From Mariniphaga sediminis (GTDB lineage Bacteria > Bacteroidota > Bacteroidia > Bacteroidales > Prolixibacteraceae): a stretch of DNA of 64,000 nt. The position numbers and the translations under genes were made by a program. The DNA lies in NCBI RefSeq assembly GCF_003573545.1, contig NZ_QWET01000006.1, forward strand, positions 62,001-126,000. The letters are read 5' to 3'. Below, one piece after another: positions 9,271 through 17,605 of the stretch. Numbering within the stretch: position 1 is the stretch's first letter; each line of letters starts with the position of its first letter. A model generated the notes under the pieces. That model was not told the DNA's origin. It saw only the letters and a list, made by a program, of their open reading frames with translations, and searched no databases.

Positions 9271-9337
9271 AACAAAGCACGGATAATATATCTGCGCTAG
9301 CTACTAAACCACGCGATACAATCGCGCGGGAGCGTGG
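9271..9337 (+). repeat. REP-like hairpin repeat, partial copy R1
   Basis: Holds two adjoining hairpin modules found again downstream: a GGATA..TATC module (here with one mismatch) and CGCGATacaATCGCG. It lies between the converging ends of the reductase-like gene and the GH78 gene. The same end of the composite repeat occurs at 13216-13281 and 14284-14342. Confidence 0.8.
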
Positions 9338-9373
9338 CAGTCATTTTCCCTTGTTGACAGAATGATTCCACTA

Positions 9374-12300
9374 TTAAAAATGAGTTATAAATTTGTAGTT
9401 ACCAGAATTTAGCAAATAAACCGCTTTACCGTTTTCGAATTTGACCAGCGAACATCCATCGGTATCAATTACGTCATTTTCCGATTTTGCAGGCAGATAT
9501 AATGTAGCTGAAGTATTTGCCGGGACTGTGGTCTCGTAAATAAGTTGTCCGTTTAATACCTCCCATTTGCTGTTTATCCTGCCATACATTGAATCGTAAT
9601 AACCTTCTGCCCAAGTCATTTCTCCGGTTGGATCAGGTGTTGGCTGCAGAATAAAATTTTGAAAACCTGGCTTATCTCGCTGAATACCGAGAGAATAAGC
9701 AATCATCCACTGACCAACAGCGCCAAAAGAATAATGGTTGAATGAATTCATGCTATTGTTTCCGCCAAAACCATTTTCTACAGTGTAACCGTTCAGGCGT
9801 TCCCAAATGGTAGTAGCCCCCTGATCAACAGAATATAACCACGAAGGATACTGATCGTTTTGCAGTAATTTGTATGCATGCTCATTATAACCATTATCGG
9901 AAAGGGCTTTACTTACCCAGGCTGTTCCTATAAAACCAGTCATTAACGAATATTCAGGACGAAGTATACCCTCATCATCCACATTTTTTCTTTCGATGGT
10001 TTCCACCAGGTTCTTTGCCATTTGCGGTACAACTATATCATCGAAAGCGCCCAAGGCCAAACCCACTGCATACGATGTTTGTGTATCAGCCAGCCTGAAT
10101 TCCGGTTTTGCCAAACCTTTGGGCTCACGGCCACTGTCAATCAATCCCAAGGTTTTTCCGTCTTCGTTAATAAATGTGTTGTTAAAGAATGCTTTTCGTG
10201 CGTTGTACATTTTTGTATAACGCGCCGCATCTTCCGTTTTCCCCAACACCTCAGCAACATTTTTTATAATATACAAGTCGAAAACATGGTAGGCTGTTGT
10301 CAAGAAAGGTGTTCCAAGTATGTTATTTTGAGGTCCGAGCCAGTCACCCAGTTGTCCGTCGCTGATAATTCCTGTTTCCGGATTGATAGTTGTTTCCAGA
10401 TAATCAATGTAAGCCACCATCGCATCATAATGCTCTTCCAGTAATGCAACATCGTTATATTGCTGGTAAGTTTCCCAGGGAACAGTAATTCCGGCACTAC
10501 CCCAAAGAACACCACCAAAACCTCCTCCAATGGGCGCAATATCGGTAAACCTGCCTCCTTTTTCCTGTACATCGCGCAAGGCAAACATATGTCTTCTCAG
10601 AAACTGGTCGGAATTGGAAACATAGGTTGCTGTTCTTGAAAAAACAGAAATATCTCCCGACCACCCCATGCGTTCATTTCGTTGCGGACAGTCAGTGGGT
10701 AAAGTCAGGAAGTTATCCACATTCGACCATACAAGATTTGACCAAAGTTGATTCACTTTTGGATTTGATGTTCTATATTCCGCAGTAAGATTGAGTACCG
10801 AACTAATGGCTACTCCCTGAACGGCTTCCAGCGGAAGTGGTTTTTCAATTCCGGTAATTTCAATGTACTGGTAGCCGCGCGAAGTAAACTTTGGCTGGAA
10901 AACCTGTGCTCCGTCTTTCATAATGTAAATATCCTGACAAAGGGCTGCGCGGTAGTTTTCGGTCATAATCATTCCCACATTATCGCCCGATTCCAAAAGG
11001 TCGGGATAAAGAATTTCAGCCACTCGCAGAATCATAGTATCTCTTGCTTTTCCATTGGAAATGGAAATCCGGGGTACACCCACAAAGTTTTGTCCCATGT
11101 TGTACACATAAACTCCCGGGCGCACTTCTTCCATACTTTGTGCGGTTAATATTTTAAATTCTCCGGCGTTGTTTCCAATCTGTCCAATTAATTTCATATC
11201 ATCGAAATTAAATTTTGAAATTGAACCGTCGCGTTCCCTTTTTTCACCAGAGAAAGTGGTCCCCTCAAGTGGAACCACTGAAGCATTTTTCCATTCAGAA
11301 TCATCAAAACCAACATTGTTCCAACCCAAAACTTCTGCTTCTCTTGTAGCGTCGTAAACTTCGCCTAAATCCAGACTACTGTAAACAATCGGTCCTTTAT
11401 TGTAAAACTTCCAGTCCTTATCGTTGGTAGAAATTATCTCTTTTGTTCCATCACTGTTATTAATTACCAATTGCGCAAGCAGCGACTGCCGATCTCCAAA
11501 ATGATTCCAAACGGAACCAAAACTCAACAGGCCGCTCCACCAGCCTTCAGCCATCATCGCCCCCATTGCATTTTCACCGTTCCTAATCATGCTGGTTACA
11601 TCGTAAGTTTGGTAAAAATGAGATTTATTATATTGAGTTTGTCCAGGATTGTAATGATCATTTCCTACCTTTTTGCCATTGATAAAAACTTCATAAATAC
11701 CACGGGCAGTAACATACAAACGGGCTGAAGCTATCTTTTTGGTGGCTTCGAATTCAGTTCTCAACATTGGAATCGCATTGCTACTTGGGTTGGCAACGAC
11801 AAATGTGCCACTCGTTCCACCATTTATAATAAAAGCATTGTTTTCTACTTTCACTTTTCCGGCAAAAATTCCATGATATTCTCCCGATAAATTTTCTTCA
11901 AAAAGAGTATTGTTGGGAAGCCTGTCGTTAAAAATTTCAACATCGGAGAAAGCGGCTTTTTGTCCTGCATCAACAGTAAAACCGATGTCACAAACTAATC
12001 CAAACGGCAGATAATCGCCGCTATTTCCCATCGGGTTCAGGTTGAATGAAGTATTAGATCTTGCATTTAAATCATCCACATAAAAATCGGGGGTGTTATT
12101 TAATACAATTGTAATTCTTCCAAAAGCACTTCGGATTGAAAAGTTATGTTTATCGTATTTATTTTTTGAATTGATAACGGATGATTTGATTTTAAAGCTG
12201 GTTAAAGGAATATCAGGCGTATCTTTTCGTGTATAGCCTGCGCGATAAATATTTAATTTTGCTAATCCGTTTTTCGAACCATCAACATCCGATATGTCTA

Positions 12301-12946
12301 ATTCCAGCTTTATGTAACTTTCATTTGGCTTGTTTTCAAGTTGGAAAATATTTTTGTACTTGTCCATTAAACGGATGTCATTTGCCCCATAAATAAATGC
12401 AGCTTTTGAACTTCCTTCGGCAATGGCAAGCGAATATTTCATTCTGAAAATAATTTGGTATTGCGAATAGAAAACCAGGTTATCATCAGCCCCCCCAATC
12501 CATTGGGCGCCGTTCCACGCTAACTGAGATGGGTTCATCAACCCGGTTTCAAACCAGGAACTTGCTGCATGTTTTTTACTATTCTGATCCCAAACCGTAA
12601 CAGTCCATTCATACCTGGTAGAAGGCTTCAATGCTGAACCGGCATAGGAAATGGCAAGGGCCGAATTTTTCATTACTTTATCTGAGTTCCAGACTACTTC
12701 TCCTGAAGTATCTTTCACTTCAATTTGGTAGGCGGTTTGGTAAACTCCACGTTCGTTTTCCGGAGCTTGCATTTGCCAGCCAAACCTTGGATTTTCAACA
12801 TCGATTCCAAGTGGAGTTTTCGTGTATTCAACCGTTAGATTGTTGATTTTTAGTTTTTCACTGGAACAACTTAAAAAAATTGAAATTGTGATTAGGAGAA
12901 TAACAAATTGAAAAACTTTTGATTTTACATTTTTAATGACGGACAT
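9374..12946 (-). CDS. Alpha-L-rhamnosidase lipoprotein, GH78
   Basis: 1190 residues. The N-terminal signal with lipobox ending FLSC (residues ~20-28) predicts a surface or periplasmic lipoprotein. An Ig-like N-terminal domain, a jelly-roll insertion region (residues ~150-350) and the rhamnosidase N-domain (SARLYVTARGIYEVFINGKKVG) precede the (alpha/alpha)6 catalytic barrel. The catalytic signature DCPQRNERMGWSGD lies at about 752-765, with the conserved Asp, general-acid Glu and Asp, and GATTIWERLNGY at about 1042-1053 carries the general-base Glu. GH78 enzymes release terminal alpha-L-rhamnose from plant, algal or bacterial glycans. No SusC/SusD pair or other glycoside hydrolase is next to it, and it lies between REP-like repeats, so it may have been acquired as a single gene (inference). 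Confidence 0.93.
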   Translation of the reverse strand: MSVIKNVKSKVFQFVILLITISIFLSCSSEKLKINNLTVEYTKTPLGIDVENPRFGWQMQAPENERGVYQTAYQIEVKDTSGEVVWNSDKVMKNSALAISYAGSALKPSTRYEWTVTVWDQNSKKHAASSWFETGLMNPSQLAWNGAQWIGGADDNLVFYSQYQIIFRMKYSLAIAEGSSKAAFIYGANDIRLMDKYKNIFQLENKPNESYIKLELDISDVDGSKNGLAKLNIYRAGYTRKDTPDIPLTSFKIKSSVINSKNKYDKHNFSIRSAFGRITIVLNNTPDFYVDDLNARSNTSFNLNPMGNSGDYLPFGLVCDIGFTVDAGQKAAFSDVEIFNDRLPNNTLFEENLSGEYHGIFAGKVKVENNAFIINGGTSGTFVVANPSSNAIPMLRTEFEATKKIASARLYVTARGIYEVFINGKKVGNDHYNPGQTQYNKSHFYQTYDVTSMIRNGENAMGAMMAEGWWSGLLSFGSVWNHFGDRQSLLAQLVINNSDGTKEIISTNDKDWKFYNKGPIVYSSLDLGEVYDATREAEVLGWNNVGFDDSEWKNASVVPLEGTTFSGEKRERDGSISKFNFDDMKLIGQIGNNAGEFKILTAQSMEEVRPGVYVYNMGQNFVGVPRISISNGKARDTMILRVAEILYPDLLESGDNVGMIMTENYRAALCQDIYIMKDGAQVFQPKFTSRGYQYIEITGIEKPLPLEAVQGVAISSVLNLTAEYRTSNPKVNQLWSNLVWSNVDNFLTLPTDCPQRNERMGWSGDISVFSRTATYVSNSDQFLRRHMFALRDVQEKGGRFTDIAPIGGGFGGVLWGSAGITVPWETYQQYNDVALLEEHYDAMVAYIDYLETTINPETGIISDGQLGDWLGPQNNILGTPFLTTAYHVFDLYIIKNVAEVLGKTEDAARYTKMYNARKAFFNNTFINEDGKTLGLIDSGREPKGLAKPEFRLADTQTSYAVGLALGAFDDIVVPQMAKNLVETIERKNVDDEGILRPEYSLMTGFIGTAWVSKALSDNGYNEHAYKLLQNDQYPSWLYSVDQGATTIWERLNGYTVENGFGGNNSMNSFNHYSFGAVGQWMIAYSLGIQRDKPGFQNFILQPTPDPTGEMTWAEGYYDSMYGRINSKWEVLNGQLIYETTVPANTSATLYLPAKSENDVIDTDGCSLVKFENGKAVYLLNSGNYKFITHF

Positions 12947-12982
12947 TTTTATTTCAATTTAGTTGGCTGAATTAGAAAAAAT

Positions 12983-12990
12983 CAAAGATA
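12983..12990 (-). promoter_or_regulatory. Putative GH78 promoter (-7 box)
   Basis: Minus strand TATCTTTG is a perfect TAnnTTTG match, 37 bases before the GH78 start codon. No clear TTTG was seen at the -33 position. Confidence 0.45.
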
Positions 12991-13050
12991 TGAATTTAAA
13001 ACACTTGTTTTATATTGTTCAGTTTTATATTTCAAATGTCCTGTCCTTCG

Positions 13051-13281
13051 CTGCCGCGCGATTGCATCGCGTGGAATTACTTAACAACAATCACATTATC
13101 CAGTATTCCTTTTTCACACGCGCTGGTGCCGATTTGCAATCGGTACCATTTTATAGTAAATAAAGCACGGGCTGATTAATGGAATTGTTCTATTCTATTT
13201 TTTTGTTTTTACAAAACAAAGCACGGATAACATATCCGCGCTAGCTACTAAACCACGCGATACAATCACGCGGGAGCGTGG
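13051..13281 (+). repeat. Composite REPIN-like repeat R2 with inverted ends
   Basis: About 230 bp. The left end GCGCGATTGCATCGCGTGG is the inverted counterpart (one mismatch) of the right end CCACGCGATACAATC. Between them are GGTGCCGATTTGCAATCGGT (hairpin, continuing to ACC), the conserved spacer starting ATAGTAAA, and a CGGATAACATATCCG hairpin. R2 lies between the GH78 promoter and the end of the toxin gene. It occupies most of the 339-bp gap 12947-13285, which otherwise holds only the GH78 promoter; no protein gene is credible there. Confidence 0.85.
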
Positions 13282-13285
13282 GAAA

Positions 13286-13624
13286 TTAATCTTCAAGGTC
13301 TCTTTTCAAACTCTTTTTCATCTTCGAAGGGTGCTGGCTGGTATGGAACACATCAACAATAATTATGTATTCTTCGGTTATTTCATAGATTATTTTGTAA
13401 TTCCATTTCGAAACAGAGCGATAGTTTTCGGGTTCATCAACCAGGTATTTTTCAACTGAAAACTTTTCGGGGAAGTCGTTCAGGCTGTGGGCAAGTTTTA
13501 CCAGTTCTTTTTTAACTTTCCTGGCTGCCATTACTGAGTCTTCAGCTATGTAGTTATAAATATCGTCCAGATTATTTTTTGCCAGCCTGTCCCAATGGAT
13601 GGGAAGTTTCTTTTTCCTTACCAA
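13286..13624 (-). CDS. RelE/ParE-superfamily toxin of a type II toxin-antitoxin pair
   Basis: 112 residues. The order of elements fits the RelE/ParE fold: HWDRLAKNNLDDIYNYI helix, DSVMAARKVKKELVKLAHSL helix, then strands ENYRSVSKWNYKIIYEI and YIIIVDVFHTSQHPSKM; the late VFHTSQHP resembles the RelE-type ending with V(F/R)H.RR/Q.P. Such toxins cleave mRNA at the ribosome or poison gyrase; which applies cannot be told. The start is a TTG at 13624 that overlaps the antitoxin stop by 7 bases; the first in-frame ATG would remove the conserved first helix, so TTG with translational coupling is preferred. Confidence 0.82.
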   Translation of the reverse strand: MVRKKKLPIHWDRLAKNNLDDIYNYIAEDSVMAARKVKKELVKLAHSLNDFPEKFSVEKYLVDEPENYRSVSKWNYKIIYEITEEYIIIVDVFHTSQHPSKMKKSLKRDLED

Positions 13625-13863
13625 TTTTCAATCTCCTTTTGCACTTCTTCCTGTGTGATATAATCCCCGGACTTTACCCTTTGTGAAGCGGCTTTTGCCC
13701 TTTTTACAAGGCTTTCTTTTGTTATCGGCGAGCCATCAATATTATAACCAACGACACCAGGTTCTTTATATTCTTTACTCATAGCATATACCATTTTCAA
13801 AAACCTTTCATCTGCGTGGTCTATGTAATCGTGAAGCTCTTGTCTTAATTTTTGTACTCCCAT
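13618..13863 (-). CDS. Antitoxin partner of the RelE/ParE toxin
   Basis: 81 residues, highly charged. It contains GYNIDGSPITKESLVKRAKAA, similar to small antitoxins that accompany RelE/ParE toxins in Bacteroidota, and a basic/helical N-terminal half starting MGVQKLRQELHDYIDHADE. It precedes and overlaps the toxin, the usual order. Its C-terminal half is expected to wrap the toxin. No classical ribbon-helix-helix or HTH motif is obvious, so whether it represses its own promoter is unknown. Confidence 0.75.
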   Translation of the reverse strand: MGVQKLRQELHDYIDHADERFLKMVYAMSKEYKEPGVVGYNIDGSPITKESLVKRAKAASQRVKSGDYITQEEVQKEIENW

Positions 13864-13881
13864 AACTTTCTTTGCTTTCTA

Positions 13882-13889
13882 CAAAAGTA
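13882..13889 (-). promoter_or_regulatory. Putative toxin-antitoxin promoter (-7 box)
   Basis: Minus strand TACTTTTG matches TAnnTTTG exactly, 19 bases before the antitoxin ATG, giving a very short leader. The -33 position shows no clear TTTG. Confidence 0.4.
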
Positions 13890-13976
13890 ACGATTAATAT
13901 TCATATTTGGTTTCTGTTTTGCGGGAGCAACTTTGGAACTTCATACTGCAAATCCAATGCAAACAAACCATTTCGC

Positions 13977-14103
13977 CGCGCTGGTGCCGATTTGCAATCG
14001 GTACTTTTTTATAGTAAACAAAGCACAGGCTGATTAATGAAATTGTTCTATTCTATTTTTTGTTCTTACAAAACAAAGCACGGTTAATATATCCGCCTTG
14101 CTA
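13977..14103 (+). repeat. REP-like repeat, partial copy R3
   Basis: Starts with GCGCTGGTGCCGATTTGCAA and continues with the same spacer (ATAGTAAACAAAGCAC...) and a degenerated ATAT-type GGTTAATATATCC hairpin as in R2 and R4. It runs directly into the inverted left end of copy R4. Confidence 0.8.
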
Positions 14104-14342
14104 CCGCGCGATTGTATCGCGTGGGATTATTTAACAACATTATCCAATAGCCTTCACGGGCGGTATTTTCCAGACCTTCCGGAACAGGCATCCTCCACGC
14201 TGGTGCCGATTTGCAATCGGTACCATTTTATAGTAAACAAAGCACAGGCTGATTAATGAAATTGTTCTATTGTTTTTACAAGCAAAGCACGGATAACATA
14301 TCCGCGCTAACTACTAAACCACGCGATACAATCGCGCGGGAA
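14101..14342 (+). repeat. Composite REPIN-like repeat R4 with inverted ends
   Basis: About 240 bp, organised as R2: inverted CCGCGCGATTGTATCGCG left end, TTAACAACATTATCC spacer, GGTGCCGATTTGCAATCGG hairpin, CGGATAACATATCCG hairpin and CCACGCGATACAATCGCG right end. Together with R3 it fills most of the 547-bp stretch 13864-14410, which otherwise holds only the toxin-antitoxin promoter; R2 and R4 bracket the toxin-antitoxin pair. Confidence 0.85.
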
Positions 14343-14410
14343 CACCTTTTTGTGGTGAACCCAAAAACATGCAACACATCCGGCAGTTGTGTGAATACTC
14401 CTAAAGTACC

Positions 14411-15730
14411 TTATTCCAGGCGCATCATTTTTCCTTCTTTTTCGTATTCTTTCTGAATGCCCTTCAAAAGGTCGTCGGCCAGAATGGTTTTTGAATTTTT
14501 CCCCAGTGTTTGTAACCCGGCGTACTGAATAACATTTACGATGTTGGCACCGGTTAAATGATACTTCCTTGCAATCTCCTCCACCTTTATTTTATGGTCA
14601 AGTTTTGCCACAGGGGGAAGGTAGTTTTTCCAAAGCTTTATACGCTCTGCCATATCCGGATTTTCAAACTCAATGATGGAGTTGAACCGGCGGGTAAATG
14701 AAGGGTCGATATTCGCTTTCATGTTGGACGCAAGAATCACCAGTCCCGCATGTGACTCAATTCGCTGCAGCAGGTAGGAAACCTCCTGGTTGGCATATTT
14801 ATCGTGGGCATCGCGGACGGTGGTACGTTTACCGAATATGGAATCTGCTTCATCGAAAAACAGTATCCAGTCTTTGTTGGCTGCTTTGTCAAACAATTTG
14901 GAAAGGTTCTTTTCCGTTTCCCCGATGTACTTTGAAACTACCATCGACAGGTCGATGCGGAACACGTCACGCTTGGTATATTTTCCCAGCAGGCAGGCGG
15001 TGAGTGTTTTTCCGGTACCTGACGGGCCATGAAACAGCACCCGGAATCCCGGTTTGATTTTCCCGTGCATCTGCCAGCCATTCAGTAACTCATCGCTGTA
15101 TTTTAGCCACGTTTCAATCTCCATAATGCCCGACAATGTTTTTTCCTGTAGCACCAGGTCGCCCCATTCCAGTTCGGTGGTAATCCGCTGGGCCGGAAAA
15201 TCACTGCTCAGTTGTGGTTTCGAAATTTTACCCGAAGTAAACAAATCCACATACTCCTCATCGAGAATCAGCCGGCCGCTCATTCTCGGTTCGCCGTGTC
15301 CCGGCCGTTCAAGATAAAGCACACTTTTTCGGGAGAACACATGATCTTCTTCAAAATAGCGGGAAACTTCCATACGCTTTTCCACATCCATTCCGGCCAG
15401 CACGTACATCACTGTCTCGCCGGTGGGTAAAATACCCCGGTGGTTTTTCCCTTTCACTCCCCCAAACTCAGGGAAATCGCCCCCATTGGGCAGATAGGCA
15501 GAAATAACCCCGCTAAAAAAACCCGGATCGATATGCGGAACCAGGGCCAGCAATAAAACAATAACCTCTGACGTAGTAAGTTTATTTTCGTGGATAAACC
15601 GGATCAATTCCGCACCGTTCGGGCCTTCGAAATGAAATTCGGGGTCAGGGACATTGTTTCCTTTCATCTCCTTCTCAAGCCGGTTTCGGATTGCCTTCCT
15701 CAAAAATTCAAGCGCTTTCGAGTTGTTCAT
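14411..15730 (-). CDS. AAA+ ATPase of the eCIS (Afp15/Pvc15-like)
   Basis: 439 residues. An N-terminal helical region (1-200) precedes one AAA+ module: Walker A GPSGTGKT at 235-242, Walker B ILFFDEAD at 289-296, sensor-1 Asn in LASNMKANID near 336, and arginine finger RR near 347-348 in SFTRRFNSIIEF. Afp15-type ATPases are conserved in eCIS loci and are thought to act as an assembly factor or in loading/packaging payloads; they are not part of the mature particle in AFP. This is the last gene of the operon, 23 bases after the membrane-protein gene, close to REP-like repeats. The ATG at 15730 fits the family start. Confidence 0.9.
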   Translation of the reverse strand: MNNSKALEFLRKAIRNRLEKEMKGNNVPDPEFHFEGPNGAELIRFIHENKLTTSEVIVLLLALVPHIDPGFFSGVISAYLPNGGDFPEFGGVKGKNHRGILPTGETVMYVLAGMDVEKRMEVSRYFEEDHVFSRKSVLYLERPGHGEPRMSGRLILDEEYVDLFTSGKISKPQLSSDFPAQRITTELEWGDLVLQEKTLSGIMEIETWLKYSDELLNGWQMHGKIKPGFRVLFHGPSGTGKTLTACLLGKYTKRDVFRIDLSMVVSKYIGETEKNLSKLFDKAANKDWILFFDEADSIFGKRTTVRDAHDKYANQEVSYLLQRIESHAGLVILASNMKANIDPSFTRRFNSIIEFENPDMAERIKLWKNYLPPVAKLDHKIKVEEIARKYHLTGANIVNVIQYAGLQTLGKNSKTILADDLLKGIQKEYEKEGKMMRLE

Positions 15731-15753
15731 TTAATTCTGTTTGATACCATATT

Positions 15754-16602
15754 TTAACGATTCGGTTCACTTTCTGTTTCTGAATTACGAATCGTTCTTT
15801 TGAGTAAAAATGATTTTACTTTACTCAAATTCTTTGTAACCTCAACATCATTTATCTCAATAAATTTCGGATTAACCTCTAACAACGGTTTTTCTTCTTC
15901 TTTTTCTCCCTCCTCCCCGGAAGAGGCTTCCGCTGTCAGTTGATCATGGAGGATAGCCGAAGGATTTGTTAATACTGTTGAGGGATCTATCAGGGTTGTT
16001 GAGGGGCGGGTTGCTGTTTCTCCTCCGGAACCGGATGTTTCCGTTTCTGCAGGACGCACCGCTGTTTCCTCTGCAGGCTTTGTTTCTGTAACGGCCGGCC
16101 TGGATTCTTCTTTCAACGGGGAAACTCTTAACCGTTCCTGCACTTCTGCCAGCTTTTTAATATCACGCGCTTCCTCGTTGGCCGTTCCTGTGGTTCCGTC
16201 CTTATCCAGGGCTTTATCAGCCAAAGAGGATGCTTTTTTGTTTTCTCCCAACAATAAATACGATTTGCTGATTTGCACAATATCCTCGGGAGATGAGGCC
16301 CTGTCTTCCAGTTTGGCTGTAAATTCTTCCACTTTCTTTTTTGCCAAAGAATCTTCCGGATTTTCCATGTATTCTTCCTGGTATTTCGTTAAAGTAAACC
16401 GGTCTTTCGAAATGGATACTTCCTTAATACTCGGGTAACCGATCATGATAATCGGAAAAATGAAAAAGAAAAATAGCTTTTTAATCTGTTCTTTCTTTAT
16501 AATATAAAACAGCAAGCCAATACTTAAAATCAGGAACAGGAGCACACCAAGCATCAGGAGAGTTATCTCGTACAGTAGCAATCCATCAAATAATTCTGTC
16601 AT
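15754..16602 (-). CDS. eCIS-associated two-TM membrane protein of unknown function
   Basis: About 282 residues from the ATG at 16602; a GTG nine codons earlier (16629) would overlap the TPR gene by 8 bases. Residues ~10-35 (EITLLMLGVLLFLILSIGLL) and ~43-60 (LFFFFIFPIIMIGYPSI) are membrane segments. The rest is soluble: a TPR-like helical stretch (SYLLLGENKKASSLADKALDK), a proline/threonine-rich linker (~165-215) and a charged C-terminus. I recognise no family. Its position between a TPR protein and the AAA+ ATPase suggests a role in particle assembly, membrane association or release; this is inference. Confidence 0.7.
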   Translation of the reverse strand: MTELFDGLLLYEITLLMLGVLLFLILSIGLLFYIIKKEQIKKLFFFFIFPIIMIGYPSIKEVSISKDRFTLTKYQEEYMENPEDSLAKKKVEEFTAKLEDRASSPEDIVQISKSYLLLGENKKASSLADKALDKDGTTGTANEEARDIKKLAEVQERLRVSPLKEESRPAVTETKPAEETAVRPAETETSGSGGETATRPSTTLIDPSTVLTNPSAILHDQLTAEASSGEEGEKEEEKPLLEVNPKFIEINDVEVTKNLSKVKSFLLKRTIRNSETESEPNR

Positions 16603-16621
16603 TTCACACGCTTTTAAAGTT

Positions 16622-17605
16622 TTATTCACTCATTTTTTCAAATAATCCGGCTGCTTTATCCCTAAAAGGGTGGTTGCCGGTTTTCAGCACGTTTAAAATT
16701 TTTTTTGCTTCCGGAAGGTTTTCCTTCATTTCCATCAAAGTTAAGGCTTTATAAAACAATGCCTTCACATTTTCATCCTCCTTTGATATAACATAATCCA
16801 ATTCGGCCAGCGCTTTCGATCGGTATCCGTTGGCCAGTAAAGCCACGGCCTTATCAACCCTTACTTTATGATTATTTATGTTCAATTTCAACAAATAATC
16901 CCAATGCATTACGGCCTTGTCCAGTTGCGAAAGCGCCAGGCAAATTGCAGCGGCCAGTATTCTGCAAGATTCATCTTCGGGTTTAACAGCCAGCGCTTTT
17001 TTGACAGCCGAGTCAGCCAGCCCGAAATTGTTCTGGGTGAAATGGATCAGTGCGGTGTAGTACCACACCATCTCCTGGAACTCATCGTGTCCGGCGGCTT
17101 CAGAAAGCACCGCCAACGCCTGCCGAAATTCCCTGAGGGCAATCAGGTCCTTTGCCAGTTGAATTTTGTAGTAAGACTCACGACTGAAATTTTCAACAAT
17201 ATTCTGCCAGATTTTTACCGACTTAAAATATTTTTTATGAAACTGGTACAACCCTCCCAGGCTCTTCCATGCCAGAAGTGAATCCGGGTTCAGTTCCACA
17301 CTTTTCAGGTAATTTTCCTCTGCCTTTTCTGGTTGGTTCAGGTTTGCATAGACATGACCAAGGTTTAGAAAGTAAGTGGGGTTTTCTGTTACCCCAAGAG
17401 CTTCTTTAAAACATTTTTCCGCCTCGCGGTACTTTTTTTCCTGAAGAAGTACCATTCCCAGGTTGTTAAGTGTTGTCGGGTATGTTGGAGAAATCTCCAG
17501 CGCCTGCCGGTATTTATTTTTGGCTTCGCTGAAATTTCCGTTCAAAAATAATTTAACGCCTTCATTATTCAGTTGTTCTACCTGTTTTTCCATTGTTGCA
17601 TACAT
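16622..17605 (-). CDS. Tetratricopeptide-repeat protein of the eCIS locus
   Basis: 327 residues made almost entirely of 34-residue helical repeats: NEGVKLFLNGNFSEAKNKYR, NLGMVLLQEKKYREAEKCFK, NLGHVYANLNQPEKAEENYL and so on, about eight to nine TPRs. No signal peptide. TPRs are protein-binding scaffolds; the likely partners are encoded next to it (payload proteins upstream with zero spacing, membrane protein downstream). It might be a chaperone or adaptor for payload loading. ATG at 17605 directly follows the payload gene's stop (17606-17608); a second ATG occurs three codons later. Confidence 0.8.
   Translation of the reverse strand: MYATMEKQVEQLNNEGVKLFLNGNFSEAKNKYRQALEISPTYPTTLNNLGMVLLQEKKYREAEKCFKEALGVTENPTYFLNLGHVYANLNQPEKAEENYLKSVELNPDSLLAWKSLGGLYQFHKKYFKSVKIWQNIVENFSRESYYKIQLAKDLIALREFRQALAVLSEAAGHDEFQEMVWYYTALIHFTQNNFGLADSAVKKALAVKPEDESCRILAAAICLALSQLDKAVMHWDYLLKLNINNHKVRVDKAVALLANGYRSKALAELDYVISKEDENVKALFYKALTLMEMKENLPEAKKILNVLKTGNHPFRDKAAGLFEKMSE

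Noticed and set aside
9271-14342. CRISPR array from the repeated short sequences
   Set aside because: Repeats are of three different hairpin modules, not equally spaced and without unique spacers of uniform length; no cas genes.
12963-14456. Short plus-strand frames in the repeat region (ending in ADLQSVPFYSK or TKPRDTIARE-type peptides)
   Set aside because: They are translations of the hairpin repeats themselves and recur wherever the repeats occur.
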